Part shown: positions 12,155 through 21,988 of the stretch, in pieces
Layout: each line of letters opens with the position of its first letter
Position numbering within the stretch: the first letter of the stretch is position 1
NCBI GenBank assembly: GCA_013407085.1
Contig: JACCGJ010001524.1
Coordinates: 1 to 64,000 of the forward strand
Reading direction: 5' to 3'
Source: Atriophallophorus winterbourni
Taxonomy: Eukaryota > Platyhelminthes > Trematoda > Plagiorchiida > Microphallidae
DNA length: 64,000 bases
Notes under the pieces: generated by a model
Told to the model about the DNA's origin: nothing
The model's database searches: none
The model's input: only the letters and a program-made list of their open reading frames with translations
Translations under genes and position numbers: made by a program

Positions 12155-15100
12155 TTACTGGGAAAACGCGGTTCCAAGTGAACTCACAGAAAGGCCACGA
12201 GAACGTCGATCTTTCATTAGTTGTATGAACTCGTGATTGCTGAGGCACCCATCGCCGTCAACGTCAAACAAGGCGAAAACTGTTTCCAACACGGATTGAT
12301 TAAGTTCATGTCCCGTGCATGCTTTTACCGCACGGTCGAAGTCCGCTGCAATATGAGAGAACACCGAAACATCGATGGGTTTATGTTAGACTGATGATCG
12401 CAATCACACGATAAGCCGCAACAGTTAAATTGAAACACACAAAGGAGTGCATTCACAAAAATAAATTTGAGAGCGAATTCATCAAAACGATTTAATTCCA
12501 AGAGAACTTCGTCAGCACGGATAACAGGATACTGCTTTGTGCTGCTGGCTACGCCATAGGATTATCCGGCTTAATTTGTCTCACAAAATTGTGAAGCATT
12601 GACATGAAGTCTGAGGCAATATGGCACAAATGAATGTCGCAGCAAGATTTTGTGTTTGGTGAGTTCAAATTTCTGGCAATTGTACACTACAGTTCAATCA
12701 AGAGGATGATAGACACAAGGGCTGTGGACAGCTATCCGCCTACTTAAAATCGCTGCGAGTTTTCCCATCAAGTGAATTTTTGATGCCCTTCCAGCAATTG
12801 ATTATCCTACAATGCAGTTAAGTATTAGTGGCTCATTTTCATTACAAGCCAGGTTGTCACAATCTGGGAATATCATGCAAATGAATGGGTAGAGATTTAA
12901 ATCGGAGTTGACAATAAAGAACACTCACATTAATGCAGCCAAGTTGAGAAACACGTAATTCACCACAAAGGCCTAGTTATCATAACTTGGGTTGCATTTA
13001 GCCAGGAAATTCGGGGCCATCGGCCCATCACTACCTTGGTATGTATAACGTATGAAAGCACAAGCCTGGCCCAGGCAAAGTGCCGCACGGTCAGAGACTG
13101 CACGTGGGCGATATTACTGTCAGGTTGACGAGGCCTAGACAGATATGAGGGGGGAAATAGAAATGGTAGTGAGACTCCAGCGTGTTTCAGCATGCAGCTC
13201 ACTACCGTTGACCAATCAATTTAGCACGATGTTAGCCGTACAGCACAGAAATGCTGCAAGATTGCACATCCGTGCACCATCATAACTTGAGAAGTATTGT
13301 AATCAAAAATCGAGTATAAAGAATTCGAAAATGATGGAAGCTCGGACCAAAAATAATCTGTTCAAATTGAGGTTCTGTATTTTGGTAGATTCGATTAATA
13401 GCTAGCAGCCGTATGCTTCAAGATAACAGTTAAGTGCTAGCCCTGAAAGTGCAATCCGAGGTCACAAAGTGTCAATATTCCACACTTGTGTTAAGAAATA
13501 GAAATTCCAAGGGAGTTGAAAAAGACAGGATCTGGGCTCAAAACTAAGTATATGTAAGTTTCAACTAGGAGTATATTGGAGTTAAAGGATCATACATCTG
13601 TTGCAAACATACAATGTAAACCGTCTTTTAACGAAAATTGAGCATAATTCTCATACTGTAAGTGCAGAAAGAAATCACGATGGAAATATTCGCGCGGTGA
13701 AAGTGGATTCACAAGACAGTGAACATGTGAGGAGGATGTGCAACCGTGTAGTATTTCTGTACGGCGGAAGTAACGCCCGTCCAAAATTGATTCGCCGCTA
13801 GTAATGAAATACATGCAAAAGCACGCTGAACTCTCTCTAAAATTATTACTTTCCTATATCATGATTGTGATTTCAAACACGCACAATGACGACAAGCAAA
13901 TGCGGGGTTTCGGGACCGAAGCGAACGCTGGCAAGCATGAACGGTAACAACTTAGCGTGAACACAATGACATGTGTATGAAATCTCAAGTACGTCATACT
14001 GTCAACAATCATGACAAGCATTCCACATCTTTTCAAACAATAAGCTTAGAACCTGGACGCAACTAACAAGTTAAGGAGAACAAAACCACGAGCTATATAG
14101 ATCACGGCTAAAAGGGTAATCTCAATCTCATGAAAAAAGCTCATTTGCATGCATTACACACACCTCACGACCAGTTTAGTGCTGTTTGCACTCATCAGGT
14201 AAGGACAGTAGGATCAGGATCCGCACACGTTTGAAACAGTGGAAGAATGTTGAACGAGTTGCGCTTGTATGCCACTGCTGGATAAGGCTGGTACGACCAA
14301 ACTGTTGAATCACATGAGCCCACTCTCATGTAGACAGGGTTTGCACCCATGACCATGAACAAAAAAGCTCATTTGCATGCATTATTCCACTGTTTCAAGC
14401 GCATACGGATCTTACTGCCCCTATCTGATGGAACAACAAGTCTGATCCAGAGAGTTATGCACAGTGAGAGATAAAGATGCTGTCATGTTGCCCAGGTCAA
14501 GATAGATGTAAGAAGTACAAACGGTAGTGAGACACCAGCGCGTTTTCGCATGCAGCTCAGTGCCATTAGTACATAAATATAGCAGGATGTTAGCTGCGCA
14601 GTACAGAAGTACTTGAAGACAGCAACTCCGTGCAACAACATGCTGGAGCCTCATTCGTATTTTTACTTTCATGACCGTCTAGGTATGTTAACCCTGACAG
14701 TCCACGTGCAGTCAATGATTCTGCAGATCTCGCTTTGTGATTTCATAATTAGTACACGATTATTACAGCATCAAAATACTATGGTCGGATAGATTATAAA
14801 GAATCTAACAAGAATTTAAAAGCAGTAAATTAACTGTAAATTTGAAAAAAAGAATAATAATTTTGATAATAATGAAACTATGCTAATCAACAAACAGCGT
14901 TATAATGAAAAGAAAAGCGACGTACAAATTGTCAAAGGTCGGCCCGTGATTGTAAACATTCTCACAACCAAGGAAAAATCATCCAACGAATTTAAAAAGT
15001 CGAAGAATTTCAAATAATCTTCAAATGAAATTGTCTGGAAGATGAGATGAGTTAATAAGGACTAAAATTACCAGTGGTTCGGGTATTCTTGCTGATAGCC

Positions 15101-16108
15101 TTTCAAGGTAAGTGTCATAAGCCGAGGAAGATGCGTGAGTATGCCGCAGAAGAATACGAGCGAAGCCAGTGGATGAAATGAAACTATTACCAAATGATTG
15201 GTTTTGAAATTCAACTTCGTGTGATTCGCGTTGAAAGTCTTGAACGAATCTTGGTGCGACAAAACATAAGCTGGAAAGTGCGCTTACCGTGTAAAATCAT
15301 TCAAAGAGAGATGGGATTTTCCACCTTTTTCAAATAAATGCACAACAAGTGTGGTACGAAAACGATCAGAACCAGAGACAACCTTAGCAACCTTAGAAAA
15401 TTCAGAACAATAGATTACCAAATCAGATGGGACGTCACTTCCTTCGATTGGACTACCTTTCGCTTTTGCAATAACGTTGTTCAGCTTCAAGAAGGAAATG
15501 AATAAGTATGGAAGTTACTTTAACGAATTCCGTCACATCGACCGAACCATTCAGATCGGAATCTAACATTTTGAAAGCAATTTCAAGTCCAGAAATAGGC
15601 TCTACCGAATACGGTTTAAGTTGTGGGTTACGCACTTGTCAAAATTTGAATTAAAAATAGGTATTCGGTAAAAGAGATAAGTCCACGATTCTTCAAATTT
15701 CGAAATAATTTAGAAGACCCTTTGCGATGCGACGGGGTACACGACAGCATCGAATTCACATCTGCTTCAGACGAAACAACGGAGTTGTAAACTTTTAAAC
15801 AGTTAAGAATACGGCAAAGCTACCTTCTGCATGATCCTGCACAAGTGACCTTAAAAAATCCGTTGGGGTCATGTAAAGAACACCATTATATGAAAGTGTA
15901 GCGAAATCACGGAATCGTTTTTCGTAGGAACTGTGAACACTTTTCTGTCAAAAATTAAGATTTAATATAGACGTACTCTTTTAACTGTGCTGGGTCGAGT
16001 AAAAGCTGAATAACCGAAATAGACAGAACCGACTACGAAGGACGACGTGATAGCTGTCGCAAAGCCCCGAATCCAAGAAGAACTTATGCTCGAAATGTAC
16101 TGCGGCAT
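12155..16108 (-). CDS. Mitochondrial calcium uptake protein, MICU2/MICU3-like (8 exons)
   Basis: It is an EF-hand regulator of the mitochondrial calcium uniporter at the inner membrane. Coding exons, 5' to 3': 15977-16108, 15824-15944, 15636-15764, 15519-15601, 15288-15484, 15072-15249, 14926-15034 and 12155-12345. All introns are GT-AG and all phases agree, giving 1140 nt and 379 residues. Residues 1-40 form a presequence and a hydrophobic segment (SSFVVGSVYFGYSAF). YEKRFRDFATL and VLYMTPTDFLRSL mark the MICU core. EF-hand 1 is at 141-152 (DSDLNGSVDVTE) and EF-hand 2 at 344-355 (DVDGDGCLSNHE), both with complete ligand sets. TTLVVHLFEKGGK and NDFTRFVQDFQ favour MICU2/3 over MICU1. The start follows an acceptor TGTATTTCAG directly, which suggests trans-splicing or a 5'-UTR intron. 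The protein is shorter than vertebrate relatives at both ends. The exon model is deduced by eye. Confidence 0.9.
13050..13277 (+). repeat. SINE-like repeat A, full copy
   Basis: The repeat is about 228 bp. The first half starts GTATGAAAGCACAAGCCTG and ends CCTAGACAGATATGAG. The second half holds a hairpin GGTAGTGAG...CTCACTACC and ends GCACATCCGTGCA. More than ten copies or fragments are in this window in both orientations, so it is a dispersed family. No clear tRNA promoter boxes were found. Confidence 0.75.
14130..14430 (-). repeat. Degenerate hammerhead repeat in the MICU-like intron
   Basis: On the minus strand the ribozyme is at 14163-14204: CTGATGA, stem II GTGC/GCAC and a fully paired helix I (CCTTAC with GTGAGG). 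The base after stem II is T instead of the catalytic G (TAAA for GAAA), so it should be inactive. At about 14385 the sequence switches strand: a partial plus-strand unit (CACTGTTTCAAGCGCAT... to CTGATGG at 14430) follows head to head. Confidence 0.75.
14521..14635 (+). repeat. SINE-like repeat A, second half
   Basis: It contains GGTAGTGAGAC, CGCATGCAGCTCA and the TTAGCTGC block of the second half of the repeat, without the first half. Confidence 0.6.
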
Positions 16109-16122
16109 GCTGAAATACAACA
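16109..16122 (-). promoter_or_regulatory. Splice acceptor one base before the MICU-like start codon
   Basis: On the minus strand a pyrimidine-rich TTGTTGTATTTCAG ends one base before ATG. Flatworm genes commonly receive a spliced leader at such sites. It could instead close a 5'-UTR intron. Confidence 0.45.
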
Positions 16123-16959
16123 AAAATTATCATCTCTGGAAAGCGCGAATTGGGATTAGTGAGAAACCAATTATCACGTAGCAAGTATTACACCATTTTA
16201 AGTGCATCGTTGTGGCCACAAGCATGAACTGAGGCTATTGAAACGCGTACAGGTTGAAATATCATTAGGTTACCTATGTATAGAAACTAAAAACGACAAT
16301 GGACAGAAACAGTACAGTGTATACGCAGTTTCAACTAATCAGCAGATGTCAATCTACGTAAAACGTCATTTTTCTGCTGAGAACCTAGCATAAAATTTGA
16401 TGGCGTTACAACCTCAGACTTACTTATACGACGCATGGGTGAAGACCAAGCAGTTCTTATTCCATTAGTAGGATTCGTTTGTTTCCGTTGAAAGATGATT
16501 GAATATAAACATAATTTCAAAGTACACAGTCTTAGTTGCGCTGAGACTGGACCTTAACGTGGTGCGATGTTTTGTGTACCTCCATGACCCATTGAGCTAT
16601 ACTGGGTGGTCTTTTGGTGCCAGCAGAGCTACTCATACCAGGAAGGTCAATGGATAGAGGTAAGACAAACTCAGTCTCAATCCACTGCCTTATGGTTAAG
16701 GCTTTTTAGCCAAAGGCTCTCGAAGCCAACCCTCTACTTCGGCCTTGGCAAACGGGTAGTATCACGACCACAAGCAAATATGAAAATACGGGTAAAAATG
16801 ACAGATCCCGTGTTCTCACACTCTTTGCTCACAATGCTTTCAATGATCTCACACTGCATGCAAACTTTTTTAATAACCGCTTTCTGTTTTGTAGTTCTTT
16901 GGGCAGCCTTGACAGAAGTACCGCTTGTTTATTGAGGTCTCCAAATTTAGCCACTTAGA

Positions 16960-18060
16960 ATATTTTGCCCGCTTCGAATGCCTTCAGCGCATTCTTATGC
17001 CATCGCATACCATTCTAATTAGCGGCGTTTAATGTAGGAACTTTAGCTAGTATCGAACAACAGGCAGCCTTGGCTTACACATTTGATATTCTCGATATCG
17101 ATGTATGCTGTTTGTCGGATACACGCGTGCATAACTCTAGCTCGATTACGTGATTGTCTAATCCTTCGAAATTACGCAAGTCACACTATCTAAGCCTGTC
17201 CACTGATGACAACGCCGTGGTATCTGGTCAAGCTGGTGTCGGAATCGTTTTGAGTGTTAGAGCTGAGGTCGCACTACTTCGGTGTAGGCAACCGGGTAGT
17301 ATCATGCCTACGTTCAACGATGACGATGATGCCAACGCTTTGTACCCCCCCTTCTCGCTTTGTACATCTCATTGTTTATGTTAAACGGCATCATATCTGT
17401 ATCAGATTGTGCAAATATAATAATAATAATTGTGGTTGCTGCCTATGCAGTGATTAATTGTAGCGCTGACATTGTCAAGGATGAGATCTATGGAAAGATA
17501 CAATAACTTATTAGACTTACATCGAGTAGTGAGATCGATATCTTAGTTGATATGAACGCACGTGTAGGCCGTCTATCTTCAAACGAGCATTTCGTGGGTG
17601 GAAGGTTTGGTCTCGATTGTCCTTGTACTGACAACGGCGAAAGATTGCTTAGCTTGTGCTCAGAGCACAGATTCTACCTTGCTAGCACTAACTTCCGCCA
17701 TTCGAAGCATCATTGCTCCACCTGAAAATCTCAATCGGCGGCCTTGTTCACGCAAATTGACCATATTGCTATCAGCTACTTGTGGCGGGGGAGTGTGCAA
17801 GATTGCCGTTCATAGTGGGGCACCTGTCTAAAGTCAGATCATGCGTTAGTCTGTGCTAAGCTCTCGATGCATTTTGGCGGGAAATGTAGAAACGTTGCAA
17901 GGCAGCTGAATGTTGCCGAGATTAATGATCTGGTTCAAAGGGTGTTTCAGGCCAATTTGAGTTTGCATCTTTCTGTAGTTCCCAAAGATAGTATCGATGA
18001 ACAATGGAGTGGGATACAAATCTCTTAGAAACAGCTGCGTTGAACCGTTGTGTGCTGACT
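16960..18060 (+). pseudogene. RTE-like LINE endonuclease remnant
   Basis: Plus-strand pieces in shifting frames match an apurinic endonuclease of RTE elements. IDVCCLSDTRVHN lies near 17095-17135, HYLSLSTDDNAVVSGQAGVG and IVLSVRAE at 17178-17270, and IDILVDMNARVGRL near 17530-17575. These are followed by NGERLLSLCSEHRFYLASTN (17633-17692), TQIDHIAISYLWRGSVQDC (17753-17810) and SDHALVCAKLSMHFGGKCR (17837-17893). The DHA motif near the end is the usual C-terminal endonuclease signature. No reverse transcriptase follows; the gypsy element at 18188 begins instead. Upstream (16600-16960) the frame has no clear motif. Stops and frameshifts make it a pseudogene. Confidence 0.75.
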
Positions 18061-18187
18061 TCCAGTTTAGCTAACCATTGGGTTTCTGCGAAATTTCTGC
18101 TCTTGTGAGCGAGCGGCGATGGCTCCAGGTTATGAATTAGTACATTCCGTAACTGAGTTTGTTGAACGGTTCATGTTGAAATACCTG

Positions 18188-18348
18188 TGATATGATCGAA
18201 TTTTGCTGCTATATGCTTTATCACCTTCTAGTCTTATTGTAATACTCTTTTTCTTTGCAGCCACCATACTCCAATTGTGATTTGAATAAAGCCTAGCTTA
18301 CAGGCAATCATTCTTCTCACTTGTTTGTTTGATCGATCAATCAGAACA
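18188..18348 (+). repeat. 5' LTR of gypsy element A
   Basis: It starts TGATATGATCG and ends CAGAACA, 161 bp. A polyadenylation signal AATAAA is at 18285-18290. The left flank ACCTG is nearly the same as the right flank of the element. Confidence 0.85.
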
Positions 18349-18372
18349 ATTTATTCAAATCACTATTTGCAA

Positions 18373-19238
18373 ATGGAACGGTTCCTGCGACCTGAGAAAT
18401 TCAATGCTGACCCAAACGCCTCAGACGCCGCTAAACGTTGGAAACACTGGTTCAATACATTTTCTAATTTTCTCAATGAGCTGAAGAGCTCGAACCAGAT
18501 AAGCTGAAAGTATTATTAAACTTCGTTTCCTCTGATGTATATGATTTACTTGCGGATTGTACTGCATACGCCGAAGCCATTTCCACCTTGGAGGCCATAT
18601 ATGTTAAACCGAAAACTGAAATTTTCGCTCGACATTTATTGGCGACATGTAAGCAAGACGGTCAATCACTCGACCTATTCACTCATAAACTACGAAACCT
18701 TGCCAGGGATTGTAATTTCAGTGCTGTCAGTATGGAGCAGTATAAAGATGATGCACTCCGAGATGCCTTCATCAGCGGTATTCAGTCCACTGCAACCCGA
18801 CAGAGATTGTTAGAACATTCAACACTCAACTTCCAGAAAGCATTCGATACAGCAAGATCACTCGAACTAGCTCTCAAACAATCTGAATCATATGCTAACA
18901 GGCTGCCATGCACAAACAATGATATCCCCCTTAACCAAACACAAATACATCCAGATACGCCCGTAGAGGTGACTGCCGCCGCGCATACTGCAAAATGTTA
19001 TTTTTGTGGGTTATCTAGGCATCCAAGACCAAAATGTCCTGCCAGAGAAGTTGTTTGCAAAGGATGTGGAAAAAAGGTCATTTTCAACGAGTTTGTTTGT
19101 CATCATCTGACACGAGAAATAACCGTCCATCGACAAGTTCAGTTGTTTCCGCTTTGTTCTGTTCCGCTGCTCCTGTATCCCTGTCTAATGCAATCATTAT
19201 TGTTTACGTCAAAGGCATCCGACTGCAGGCTCTCATAG
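18373..19238 (+). pseudogene. gag of gypsy element A (frameshifted)
   Basis: Translation starts at ATG 18373 (MERFLRPEKF) and runs to about 18490, where a one-base shift moves it into the frame of 18588-19238. The capsid part contains LARDCNFSAVSMEQYKDD and LRDAFISGIQ. The nucleocapsid has one complete zinc knuckle, CX2CX4HX4C (CYFCGLSRHPRPKC, near 18995-19036). A second knuckle begins as CKGCGKK in this frame but its H and last C lie in the pol frame. The switch falls in six A bases at 19070-19075. Without the shift the frame runs 53 unrelated residues to a stop. The protein would have packaged element RNA; this copy cannot make an intact one unless the ribosome shifts frame. Confidence 0.8.
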
Positions 19239-21892
19239 ATACTGGGAGCTCTGAGAGCTACATAAATTCCTCTGTTGTTCGTAAGAACTCTTGGGAACTA
19301 GTTCCGTGTATAAACAAAATAACTCTTGCTAATACCGAACATACGAGTCAAACCGAAGGCATGGTTTACCTACCCATTCGCTACAAGAAATCAGTTTATC
19401 CACAATTCAAATTTTCAGTCATGCCTAATCTGTGTGCAGATGTACTGTTTGGACATGACTTTTTGAAAATGCACGAAAAGGTCGAGATCCCGTTCGGAGG
19501 CCCCAAACCTTCGCTCTCTATATGTGGACTTATGGCAGCCAAAGTCACACCTCCGTCTCTCTTCAAAAACTTATCTGCTGACTGCAAGCCTATAGCCACT
19601 AAATCCAGACGCCACTCTTTTGTCGATGAGCGTTTCATCAGATCGGAGATTGAACAATTGTTGAAAGAAGGTATAATTGAGCCATCATCTTCACCCTGGC
19701 GGGCTCAGGTTCTAATTACTACCAGCGAACGTCACAAAAAGCGGTTAGTTATTGATTATAGCCAGACAATTAACAGGTTCACGCAACTTGATGCTTACCC
19801 TTTGCCAAGGATCGATCAACTAGTTGAAAATGTCGCTGTTTACAATGTTTTCAGTACTCTAGATCTGCGGAGCGCATATCACCAAATACCCCTACGTGAC
19901 GGGGATAAACCATTCACCGCATTCGAAGCTGCCGGCAAACTCTACCAATTCCGTCGAATTCCATTTGGTGTGACCAACGGAGTCGCGTGTTTCCAGCGGA
20001 TCATTGATGAACTAATAATCAAAGAAAAACTATCTGGCACGTTCGCGTACATTGACAATGTCGTCATCTGTGGTCGAGATAAAGCCGATCACGACAGAAA
20101 CCTATCCAACTTTTTAAAAACTGCAGAAATGTACGGACTAACGTTCAATGATACGAAGAGTATAATTGCCGTGAGTTCTATCAAAATACTCGGTTACGAG
20201 GTGTCCAAAGGTATCATCAAACCTGACCAAGACCGCCTGGCCCCTCTAAGAGAATTACCACCACCAGTCGATCTTAAATCTCAACAACGAGCAGTTGGCA
20301 TGTTTGCCTATTACTCCCATTGGATACCCAGCTTTTCAGACACTATATATCCACTTATCCATAACCGAGTTTTCCCCCTTCCTGAATCTGCGCTTACTGC
20401 TTTCAAACAGTTAAAAAGCCGTCTCGAGGATGCCTTGCTAATCACAATCGATCATGCGGTTCCATTGACAGTAGAAACTGATGCATCTGACGTCGCGATC
20501 GCCGCAACGCTTAATCAGAGTGGTAGACCAGTAGCTTTCTTCTCACGAACGTTGAATCACAGTGAGCAACACCACTCGGCTATCGAAAAAGAGGCGTGTG
20601 CAATCGTTGAAGCTGTCAGGAAATGGAGGCATTATCTTATAAACCACCCATTCAGACTAGTGACAGACCAGCGTTCCGTCTCTTTTATGTATGACAATAG
20701 ACAGCGTGGTAAAATTAAAAACGACAAGATTCAACGTTGGCGTTTAGAGCTGTCACAATACCAATATGATGTGGTTTACCGACCAGGCCGACAGAATCAA
20801 GCAGCGGATGCACTTTCACGTGCCGTATGTGGTTTTGTGGAACCATTAATAAAACTGCGTCAGCTACATGATAACTTATGCCACCCTGGCGTCACCCGCT
20901 TCATGCACTTTATTCGAGCGCGAAACTTGCCTTACTCCTTGGATGAGGTCCGTAAAATGACTGCTGATTGTTCTGTCTGTTGTGAAATAAAGCCACAATA
21001 CTTCAAACCTACAGGCGCCCACTTGATAAAGGCTACCCAGCCTTTCGAAAGACTCAGTCTCGATTTTAAAGGACCACTACCATCAACAAGCCGGAACCGC
21101 TACTTGCTAACAATCATCGATGAATATTCCCGCTTCCCGTTCGCTTTTCCTTGCCCTGACATGACATCACAAACTATCATCAATTGCCTTCTGGTAGTTT
21201 TCACAACATTTGGCACGCCGGGTTTTATACACTCTGATCGCGGTTCCTCTTTCATGTCTAATGAACTAAGACAATTCCTTCACAACAATGGCATCGCTAC
21301 TAGCCGTACAACGCCATATAATCCACAGTGCAACGGTCAAGTGGAACGGCTCAATGGCACTTTATGGAAGTCGATTCTACTCACTCTGAAATCCCGTGGT
21401 CTCCTTACTGGCCAATGGGAGACGGTCCTTCTAGATGCATTGCACTCAATTCGGTCGCTACTGTGCACCGCGACAAACACCACACCACATGAACGCCTAT
21501 TCGCATACAATCGTCGGTCAGCGACTGGTACTACCCTTCCTACGTGGCTAACTACACCCGGTATTGTGTTGCTCAAGAAACATTCCCGTGATTCCAAATA
21601 CGATACTTGTGTTGATGAAGTTGAATTGTTAGAATGCAACCCGCAGTATGCCCACGTCCGTTTACCTGATGGTCGAGGAGATACAGTTTCAATCCGTCAT
21701 CTAGCTCCAAAAGGTAACGATTGTCTGCAGGCCACTCGCCCTACTAATCTTGAGCAACACACTCCTGTTAATCCTGACGAACATTCTGAAACTCCTAAAT
21801 TCGGTGGTGATGATTGCGCAAAGTCCCTCGCTCCTCGTTTAACCCAACCTGATGCAACTGAATCGAAACTCGAGGATCATATACAAAGATAA
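19034..21892 (+). CDS. pol of gypsy element A (protease, RT, RNase H, integrase)
   Basis: The open frame is 952 residues with no internal stop. Residues 5-21 include the end of the second zinc knuckle. Protease active site DTGSS is at 69-73. RT motif A FSTLDLRSAYHQI has D277, and the catalytic box reads YIDN (339-342) instead of the usual YxDD. RNase H begins TVETDASD (D483) and ends ADALSR. The integrase zinc site is H612/H617/C646/C649, and its catalytic triad is D677, D735, E771. A chromodomain is not evident after the integrase. The true translation probably enters by frameshift from gag, not at the first ATG. The open frame suggests a recently active copy; whether YIDN supports polymerisation is unknown, though I recall similar YxDN boxes in related elements. 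Confidence 0.88.
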   Translation: MSCQRSCLQRMWKKGHFQRVCLSSSDTRNNRPSTSSVVSALFCSAAPVSLSNAIIIVYVKGIRLQALIDTGSSESYINSSVVRKNSWELVPCINKITLANTEHTSQTEGMVYLPIRYKKSVYPQFKFSVMPNLCADVLFGHDFLKMHEKVEIPFGGPKPSLSICGLMAAKVTPPSLFKNLSADCKPIATKSRRHSFVDERFIRSEIEQLLKEGIIEPSSSPWRAQVLITTSERHKKRLVIDYSQTINRFTQLDAYPLPRIDQLVENVAVYNVFSTLDLRSAYHQIPLRDGDKPFTAFEAAGKLYQFRRIPFGVTNGVACFQRIIDELIIKEKLSGTFAYIDNVVICGRDKADHDRNLSNFLKTAEMYGLTFNDTKSIIAVSSIKILGYEVSKGIIKPDQDRLAPLRELPPPVDLKSQQRAVGMFAYYSHWIPSFSDTIYPLIHNRVFPLPESALTAFKQLKSRLEDALLITIDHAVPLTVETDASDVAIAATLNQSGRPVAFFSRTLNHSEQHHSAIEKEACAIVEAVRKWRHYLINHPFRLVTDQRSVSFMYDNRQRGKIKNDKIQRWRLELSQYQYDVVYRPGRQNQAADALSRAVCGFVEPLIKLRQLHDNLCHPGVTRFMHFIRARNLPYSLDEVRKMTADCSVCCEIKPQYFKPTGAHLIKATQPFERLSLDFKGPLPSTSRNRYLLTIIDEYSRFPFAFPCPDMTSQTIINCLLVVFTTFGTPGFIHSDRGSSFMSNELRQFLHNNGIATSRTTPYNPQCNGQVERLNGTLWKSILLTLKSRGLLTGQWETVLLDALHSIRSLLCTATNTTPHERLFAYNRRSATGTTLPTWLTTPGIVLLKKHSRDSKYDTCVDEVELLECNPQYAHVRLPDGRGDTVSIRHLAPKGNDCLQATRPTNLEQHTPVNPDEHSETPKFGGDDCAKSLAPRLTQPDATESKLEDHIQR

Positions 21893-21976
21893 GAAAGAGT
21901 TCATCCTTACAATTTACGCAACAGACAAGCATGATATTGCACATTTCTGTTTATCACCATACTCTCATTCATATTC

Positions 21977-21988
21977 GGCGGGGGAGAA
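21977..21988 (+). other. Polypurine tract of gypsy element A
   Basis: GGCGGGGGAGAA lies immediately before the TG of the 3' LTR, where plus-strand priming is expected. Confidence 0.75.

Larger units (their letters stand above)
12346..14925 (-). other. Repeat-filled last long intron of the MICU-like gene
   Basis: It runs from donor GTACGT (14925) to acceptor TTGCAG (12346) and is 2580 bp long, against 32-59 bp for the other six. It contains a full SINE-like repeat A (13050-13277), a degenerate hammerhead repeat (14130-14430), and pieces of repeat A (14521-14635). A plus-strand ORF inside it (13601-13801, 66 residues) has no recognisable family. Confidence 0.75.

Noticed and set aside
16202..16393. 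63-residue plus-strand ORF next to the MICU-like gene
   Set aside because: No recognisable domain, no splice context, and it lies just upstream of the gene's acceptor on the other strand.
18349..18372. Primer-binding site after the 5' LTR of gypsy element A
   Set aside because: No TGG start or other match to a tRNA 3' end that I can recognise; left unannotated.
21337..21639. 100-residue minus-strand ORF
   Set aside because: It is a shadow of the integrase frame of gypsy element A.
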